From assembly GCF_024323335.1 (NCBI RefSeq), contig NC_066581.1:433026136-433090135 (forward strand): a stretch of DNA of 64,000 nt, in the 5' to 3' direction. Shown one piece after another: positions 58,286-64,000 of this stretch. This stretch comes from Lathyrus oleraceus. Taxonomy: Eukaryota > Streptophyta > Magnoliopsida > Fabales > Fabaceae. Below the pieces are notes generated by a model that was not told the DNA's origin, searched no databases, and was given only the letters and a program-made list of their open reading frames with translations. Within the stretch, counting starts at the first letter, position 1; each line of letters begins with the position of its first letter. The translations under genes were made by a program, and so were the position numbers.

Positions 58286-59296
58286 TATTTGCTTACTTGT
58301 TTTGTTGCCTCATTCCAAAGGACACACTTGAATCATCTTCTATATGATTTCAAGAGGTGAACTTCTAGGAAGTTTTACACTCCTTCGTCCACATCTTTTT
58401 TGTTTCAAAACTCCTTTTCACTTGTTGACTTTTAAAACTTGTAAATACATGTTGTGCAAACATTTTCATGTCTTTTCAAATTAGAAACCTGGACTTTAAG
58501 TCCTTGACTTTTCAAACTCCATTTCATAACACTTCTTTGAATTGAATCTAAATCATACTTTGACCATATTTTGTGAATACTCATAATCAATTAAATTCAC
58601 TCATTCAATTGTTTTGTGGCTTTGTCCATTCTTGATAATTTTTCATACATTAGCCATAGGTTTCAATTCTCATAGTGGTTGATGTAAATCTCACCACATC
58701 CTTAGTGAGTTGATTGTAAGTCTTCCATACTTATTATAGGGTTAACCCCTCACTAGTATGTTGAAGCTATCCTTGCATGGTGGATTGTTGGTCTTGGTTG
58801 AGTTTTCTCCCGTTGAGAATGAAAAGCCTTAGTGCTCTTGTTTTAAAATGAACCCACTGATATTTTGGAAATCTTTTAGCCGAACTACGGCGTTTTGATC
58901 CTTTACCTTTTCATGGAAAGGTACGTAGGCAACGGGTTCATCCGTTCAAACACAAAAATAATAAAATTGTACATTCTTTTCTCATCATCCCAATCATGTT
59001 TGCACAATATGTCATAAACAAATAAACATTTTATACAACAAGTGTGAAAAGGGCTCCCTAGGAGTACCTAGGACGTTTTGGGTGCCTAACACCTTCCCAT
59101 TGCGTAATTTACCCCTTACCCAGATTCTCTGATCTTTTCATTAGTTTTCTATGTGTAAAACTTTTTAGGCTTTTGTTCGCTTTTTAGCCAATCCTTTGGA
59201 TAAATAAAAGTGCGGTGGCGACTCGATTTCTTTGTATGCTTTGCTTATGGTTTAATCAATAAATCATATAGCGACGAATACACCGCTACAGAAAAG

Positions 59297-59314
59297 TGGC
59301 GACTCTGCTGGGGA
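59297..59314 (+). promoter_or_regulatory. Primer binding site of element D (tRNA-Arg)
   Basis: TGGCGACTCTGCTGGGGA, 6 nt after the LTR end at 59290. Confidence 0.92.
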
Positions 59315-60320
59315 TAGACTTAGACCTTCCCTGGTGGTATTGCCTACTTTTCACCCTTGTTGTATGATATTTGTTTGTTTGTTATTTGACATATTTTTGT
59401 ACAATTTGGGATAACTGTATTGATTGTAATGTTTGAATTGCTTGATATACAATTGTTGTTTGCTTTGGTGATCTCTGTGAGATGAGTTCTACACCCGAAC
59501 TCGAGTGCACTCTAGGATAGGAGAATGGCGTAGTCTTGTTGACTGGTGTGGAGTATTCTTTAGCCAGTTGACTTGCGAGCCCATTCACTTGGTGGAGGTC
59601 ATGTTGGACTAATAATGTCACACAAGTTATTTGTGGTTAGGCATTATTCTTTCAATCATGTGCCTTAGAAGCCAAGGACCGTAGTTTACAAAGCCCATCT
59701 TGGCCTATTTTTTAGGACGTAGTGCGGAGGTCGTTCAGATGTCAGATCTGATGCGATTGTTACGTGATACTACACTCATAAGAGTCTCTCTCGAGAATAT
59801 TTTTGGAATACGAGTATTCGTTCCTCCGATAATATCCGAAAGATGGAACGATGATTATGGGAACCTCTGGTAGAACATGTCTGGCAGGTTTAAACCCTAG
59901 TACACTCCCTTTGGGTGGTTCTCAACCGAGACTCCATGCTCGTGACTCTCAGCAAACCCGTGATTCATGGTTGAGTCGTTCAGACAACCTTAATATCAAT
60001 GGAACTTGGGCGTTGATAAGGTGTAAACCATAATCCGCCAAAATGGATGGTTGATATTAAGGATGTTTGAGCCGGTTCATGTATTGTTAATATCAATGGA
60101 GCTTGGGTGTTGATAAGGTGAAAACCTAAATCCACCAAAATGGATAATTGATATTAGGGATGCAATGAGCTTTCCCATGACCTTTGTCTGGTGTGACTTG
60201 CTTGATCCTTGAGTGTGATTGTTGCATTCATGCATTCATGCATTCATCTGCATTCATGTCATCAGAAAAATCAGAAAATTTTCAAAGAACTTAAAGGGTT
60301 TATTTGCAAAATTTTCAGAC
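59315..60320 (+). other. Leader of element D (no gene); duplicated stem-loop
   Basis: Nearly identical to the C leader. Two TTAATATCAAT stem-loop modules lie at about 59987-60062 and 60088-60160. Confidence 0.7.
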
Positions 60321-61647
60321 ATGGAAAGACCAAAAAGGCATACAAAGAAGTACAGCTTTAGACAACCTGATGTGAAAGAGTTAAGGAATCTGACATCCTA
60401 TGTACTAGATCCCTTGGGTTTCAAAGCTCGCTATGGGAAGCTCGCTATGGGAGGAGTATTCTCATCTTATTGGGATCCCGATCCTGGATCAGGTGTCGTT
60501 CAGTGGCTTAGAGAGTATTCCGACCGCTCGAGAGATTGCAAGCTTGTTGCATATAGATGAAGCATTGATTAAAGCTAATCTGACTACCAAAGGTGGAATT
60601 CAGGGTCTTCCTTCCGAGTTCCTCATCGCTCAAGCTACCGTTTATGGGAAGGCCAGGAGTGAGGATGCCTTTGAGGCTTTATTTGTGTTGCTCATCTATC
60701 GTTTGGTATTGTTCCCCAACATCGACAGATTTGTGGATGTGAATGCCATTAGGATCTTTGCAGTTCTTAATCTCGTTCCGACTCTGTTGGGTGATGCCTA
60801 TGTCTCTTTGCATCTGAGGAATGCAAAGGGTGGAGGAGTTATTGTATGCTGTCTGCCTCTGCTGTATAAGTGGTTTATTTTGCACTTACCGCAGACAGTT
60901 GCTTTCAAGGAGAACAAGGGATGTCTACGGTGGTCTCAGAGACTTATGTCTCTCACTAATGATGATGTCTCTTGGTATGATCGCGTGTATGATACTGTGC
61001 ATGGTGAATTCCCTAATGTGCCTCTTCTCGGTACATGTGGTGGGATCAGCTACAACCCTATTTTAGCACGTCGTCAACTTGGGTTCCCCCTAAAGGATAA
61101 ACCTCAAAACATTCTGTTAGAAGGTGTATTCTTTCAGGAGGGTAAAGATCCCCAAGGCCTGAAAGCCAGATTTGTCCGCGCTTGGCGCAAGATCTGCAAG
61201 AAGACCAGGAATGAGTTGGGTCTGAAGAATTGCATTGCTTTGGAGCCGTATACCTCTTGGGTTAGACAGAGAGCTGCTGTATACCTCATGCCTTATGATC
61301 ATCCGAGACCTACACCATTGGTTGTGGTTGGGCCTTCAACCCTCCCCACCCAAGATGTAGAGGAGTTGAGAGAAGAAGACCTTTCACGTGCTTGGATCCG
61401 TGAGAGAGAAGAATTGCTTCATCAGCTTAAGGAGAAGGACGCTCTGATTGAGTTTCTCGAGCATCAGGTGATCGATGATCCGAATGATACTTGGACTTCT
61501 CTGCTTCCTCAGTCTTCCAAGTTCTGGAAGAGGAAGTATGATCGACTTGCAAAGGAGAAAGCGGACATGGAAGCAGCCTATGAGAGAGAGATCAAGAAAC
61601 TGTGTGCATCTCGTCTTCCAGCATCCCAAGCTTCTAGGGATCCATAG
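60321..61647 (+). pseudogene. Ogre ORF1 of element D, 107-nt internal deletion
   Basis: Start, motifs and end are as in C, but a net 107-nt deletion near 60442 removes the conserved AQFYDPLYHC region and shifts the frame. At the junction a 14-nt tract (AGCTCGCTATGGGA) is present twice. A 15-nt in-frame deletion lies near 61001. The rest is open to the natural stop at 61647, including the C-terminal coil that C lacks. A restart at an ATG in the new frame (60433) would give only the C-terminal 404 residues. Confidence 0.85.
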
Positions 61648-61946
61648 GATGCTTATTTTCCTTTTCTCTTTGTAATGATCAAAAATGCTGTACTTCTTTG
61701 TCAAAAATATATTTGATGAGATATTTTCCATATGCTATTAAATGCTTAAAAATTCAAATTTGCAAATAATACCCTAAGGGTTCCTTGAAAATGAAAACAA
61801 AGCATATGCACAAGCATTTCATGCATCATTTTGCATAAGCAGGTTGTTCTTGGTCTTCTTGTCTGTGGCCTAACTCTGTGCTCTTCATTTATTTTGAAGA
61901 CAAGCTGACTCACCGGTATTTTACAAGAGCCAATTCTGCCAGAGTA

Positions 61947-64000
61947 ATGGATCAGTTGGAAGAAGAGAACCGTGAACTGAAAGAAGAGGTCGCCAGACTT
62001 GGCGCTTTGATGGATCAACTCCTTGCTGCCCAGAATCAACCTGCTCAACCGCCTGCAACTCCTGTCCAGAGGACGGTTATTTCAGAGATTGTAGCTCCGA
62101 CTGTGCCAGCTGCTAGTGCTCATTTCGCGCCTCATGCCATGCCAGCCGGGTTTCCTTGGGGTATGCCCCCGGGTTTCATGCCTGATATTCCTGCTCCAAC
62201 TTTTGCTTCTATGCCGGCATCTAGCCCGGTCCTTGCTGCTGCTCCTCCTGTCGTGCATGCCATGCCTCGGGTAGACGACACCATCTATCATTCTGAGCCG
62301 TCTAAGGGCCCAGATGTCAATGAGAAGATGGAAGCTGTGAATGATCAGTTCCTTGAGCTGCGAAAGGAATTGAAGACTCTCAGAGGGAAGGATCTGTTTG
62401 GCAAGTCTGCTGCTGAGCTTTGCCTTGTTCCCGGTGTGAAAATTCCGATTAAATTCAAAGTGCCTGACTTTAAAAAGTATAAGGGGAACACCTGCCCTCT
62501 TGCTCATCTGGTCATGTACGCCAGAAAGATGTCTACTCAAACAGATAATGATCAGCTTCTGATCCATTATTTTCAGGATAGTTTGTCCGGTGCGGCTCTT
62601 CGTTGGTATATGAGCCTTGATAGTGCAAACATCCGATCCTTCAATGATCTTGGCGAAGCCTTCGTCAAGCAATATAAGTATAATATTGATATGGCGCCTG
62701 ACCGTGATCAACTCAGGGCCATGTCCCAGAAGGATAAGGAGACATTTAAGGAGTACGCCCAGAGGTGGCGAGAGTTGGCTGCTCAGATCACTCCTCCACT
62801 GGAAGAGAAAGAGATGACTAAGATCTTTTTGAAGACTCTTAGCTCATTCTATTATGAGCGGATGGTAGCGAGTGCTCCCTCTGATTTCACCGAGATGGTG
62901 AACATGGGGATGCGTCTTGAAGAAGGAGTCTGTGAAGGACGATTGGCAAAAGATGAGAGCTCTTCTAAACGGTATGGGGCGTTTAAGAAGAAGGATGGGG
63001 AGGCACATGCTGTGCAATCCCATGCTAAATCCAGAAGACCCTTTGTTCAGAGGAAGCCTGCACGCCGTGCAAGTAATCAGCACCAGGTGGCTCATATAGC
63101 GCCTGTCTTCAGAGATAGTGCTCAGTATCAGCAGCCTCAGCAGCATCAGCATCAACAGCAACCGCAGTATCAGCAGCAGCATCGTCCACAGCAACAGGCT
63201 TACCAGCCTCGTGGCAGCACTACCAATCAAGCTAATCTGAGTTATGATAGGAAGAAGATCAGCTTCGATCCGATTCCTATGTCATACGCCGAGCTGTATC
63301 CTTCCTTGTTGGAAAGGAAGCTGGTTACTCCCAGGGATCCTCCTGCAGTGCCTGCAAATCCTCAGTGGTGGTATAAGCCAGACCAACACTGTGTGTATCA
63401 CTCCGGTGCTCCGGGTCATAACATCGAAAACTGCTTTCCGTTGAAGACCAAGGTTCAAGACCTTATGAGATGCGGCATTCTGAGCTTTGAGGACTCAGGC
63501 CCTAATGTTACCAAGAACCCATTGCCCGAGCATGGGAAATCTGTGAATATGGTCCAGGGGTGTCCTGGCAAATATAAAGTCAAATATGTGAGTCATATTA
63601 GACAGTCACTGGTCGAGTTGCATCGCTTGCTGTGCCAATACAGCCATATGGAGCATGACCATGACAGGTGCCGCATCTGTTCGGTCAACCGTTTGGGTTG
63701 TCGCCAGGTGCGACGAGAGCTTCAAGAATTGCTAGATGAGGGAACCATAGAGATTCTTCAGAACCGCAATGTTGATGAGGATGAACCAGAAGTGAATGTT
63801 ATATCTCCTGTGTTCAAGCTGCCCGAGTCTGTTGTTATCCGATATGATAGCAGCAAGCCGAAGGTCTCTCTTTCTCTGATAATTAAGCCTGCAGGCCCTG
63901 TGCCTTATTCTTCTGACCGAGCTGTACCGTTCAGATATAACCCCGTTGTTGTTGAAGATGGGAGAGAAGTGTCGTTGCCTTCAACTTCTGTCACCAATAT
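61947..64000 (+). CDS. Ogre gag-pro of element D, open to the window edge
   Basis: The frame starts at the conserved ATG after GCCAGAGTA and I see no stop for the 684 codons to the right edge. Contents as in C: coil, Pro/Ala-rich part, gag core (FQDSLSGAALRWYMSLD, KEYAQRWRELAAQI), Gln/His linker and zinc-knuckle variant CVYHSGAPGHNIENC. The CAA at 63190-63192 is intact where C has TAA (36883-36885). The protease lies beyond the window. Substitutions relative to C are few, so the duplication is recent. Confidence 0.85.
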   Translation, partial: MDQLEEENRELKEEVARLGALMDQLLAAQNQPAQPPATPVQRTVISEIVAPTVPAASAHFAPHAMPAGFPWGMPPGFMPDIPAPTFASMPASSPVLAAAPPVVHAMPRVDDTIYHSEPSKGPDVNEKMEAVNDQFLELRKELKTLRGKDLFGKSAAELCLVPGVKIPIKFKVPDFKKYKGNTCPLAHLVMYARKMSTQTDNDQLLIHYFQDSLSGAALRWYMSLDSANIRSFNDLGEAFVKQYKYNIDMAPDRDQLRAMSQKDKETFKEYAQRWRELAAQITPPLEEKEMTKIFLKTLSSFYYERMVASAPSDFTEMVNMGMRLEEGVCEGRLAKDESSSKRYGAFKKKDGEAHAVQSHAKSRRPFVQRKPARRASNQHQVAHIAPVFRDSAQYQQPQQHQHQQQPQYQQQHRPQQQAYQPRGSTTNQANLSYDRKKISFDPIPMSYAELYPSLLERKLVTPRDPPAVPANPQWWYKPDQHCVYHSGAPGHNIENCFPLKTKVQDLMRCGILSFEDSGPNVTKNPLPEHGKSVNMVQGCPGKYKVKYVSHIRQSLVELHRLLCQYSHMEHDHDRCRICSVNRLGCRQVRRELQELLDEGTIEILQNRNVDEDEPEVNVISPVFKLPESVVIRYDSSKPKVSLSLIIKPAGPVPYSSDRAVPFRYNPVVVEDGREVSLPSTSVTN

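Larger units (their letters stand above)
27405..59290 (+). mobile_element. Near-complete Ogre-like retrotransposon C with a nested insertion
   Basis: The order is 5' LTR 27405-32899, PBS, leader, ORF1, gag-pro, intron, RT, RNase H, second RNase H, integrase, 3' UTR, 3' LTR 54255-59290. The span is 31886 bp, or about 25.2 kb without the 6688-bp Tekay-like insert and its duplicated target, which fits published Ogre sizes of 20-25 kb. The two LTRs are nearly identical apart from indels, so the element is young. Coding damage is light: single stops or 1-nt deletions in each ORF. Its 3' LTR also serves as 5' LTR of D. A target duplication cannot be confirmed. Confidence 0.85.
54255..59290 (+). mobile_element. 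3' LTR of C, also 5' LTR of D (5036 bp)
   Basis: Starts TGTTAGACCCC, ends CACCGCTACA, and is followed by GAAAAG and a PBS, so it serves both neighbours. It lacks the 498 bp present at 29978-30475 (junction at 56866/56867) and has 29 bp more near 56497 and 10 bp more of microsatellite. It repeats the TATA box (55408-55413), the hairpin (56164-56198), the 51-bp repeats (57974-58285), AATAAA (59203-59208) and the PBS-like TGGCGACTC (59216-59224). Confidence 0.9.

Overview
The window looks like nuclear repeat DNA of a legume, probably tribe Fabeae (pea, vetch, lentil relatives). Almost all of it is Ogre-like (Tat clade, Ty3/gypsy) LTR retrotransposons: LTRs of about 5.5 kb, a tRNA-Arg primer binding site, an extra ORF1 (DUF7745 / plant-mobile-domain-like) before gag-pro, a short intron between protease and reverse transcriptase, two RNase H domains, and a long repetitive 3' untranslated region. 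The taxon is inferred from element type only.

Layout. 1-11462, minus strand: element E, with gag-pro running off the left edge, an intact 652-aa ORF1, a leader of stem-loop repeats, a primer binding site (PBS), and an LTR ending at 6011 that probably starts at 11462 and holds host-like fragments, including a receptor-kinase tail. 11463-13565, minus strand: the first 2.1 kb of a related LTR (F), apparently cut by E. 13566-22210, plus: decayed element A (LTR end, PBS, ORF1, gag-pro, intron, RT, both RNases H), cut before integrase. 22222-27404, plus: element B (PBS, ORF1, gag, start of pro). 27405-59290, plus: near-complete element C (5' LTR, all coding domains, 3' UTR, 3' LTR), with a 6.7-kb minus-strand Ty3/gypsy chromovirus (Tekay-like) inserted in its gag-pro at 38016-44703 and flanked by a 5-bp target duplication. 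59291-64000, plus: element D shares C's 3' LTR as its own 5' LTR; its gag-pro is open to the right edge.

How the parts work together: ORF1 has no known function; Gag builds the particle; protease, RT, RNases H and integrase copy and insert the element; the PBS and polypurine tract prime DNA synthesis. Elements A, B and C carry stops or frameshifts, D's ORF1 is broken, and only E looks undamaged where visible.

The most unusual signal is in the non-coding parts. Leaders, LTRs and the 3' UTR are built from short stem-loops whose loops are conserved between repeat copies while the two arms change together (compensatory changes). In addition, every LTR end visible beyond its last 40 bp has a second PBS-like 9-11-mer directly after AATAAA, and the 3' UTR of C carries many degenerate copies of the tRNA-Arg 3' end, which is the complement of the PBS. 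I know of no description of these as one system. All alignments were made by eye.
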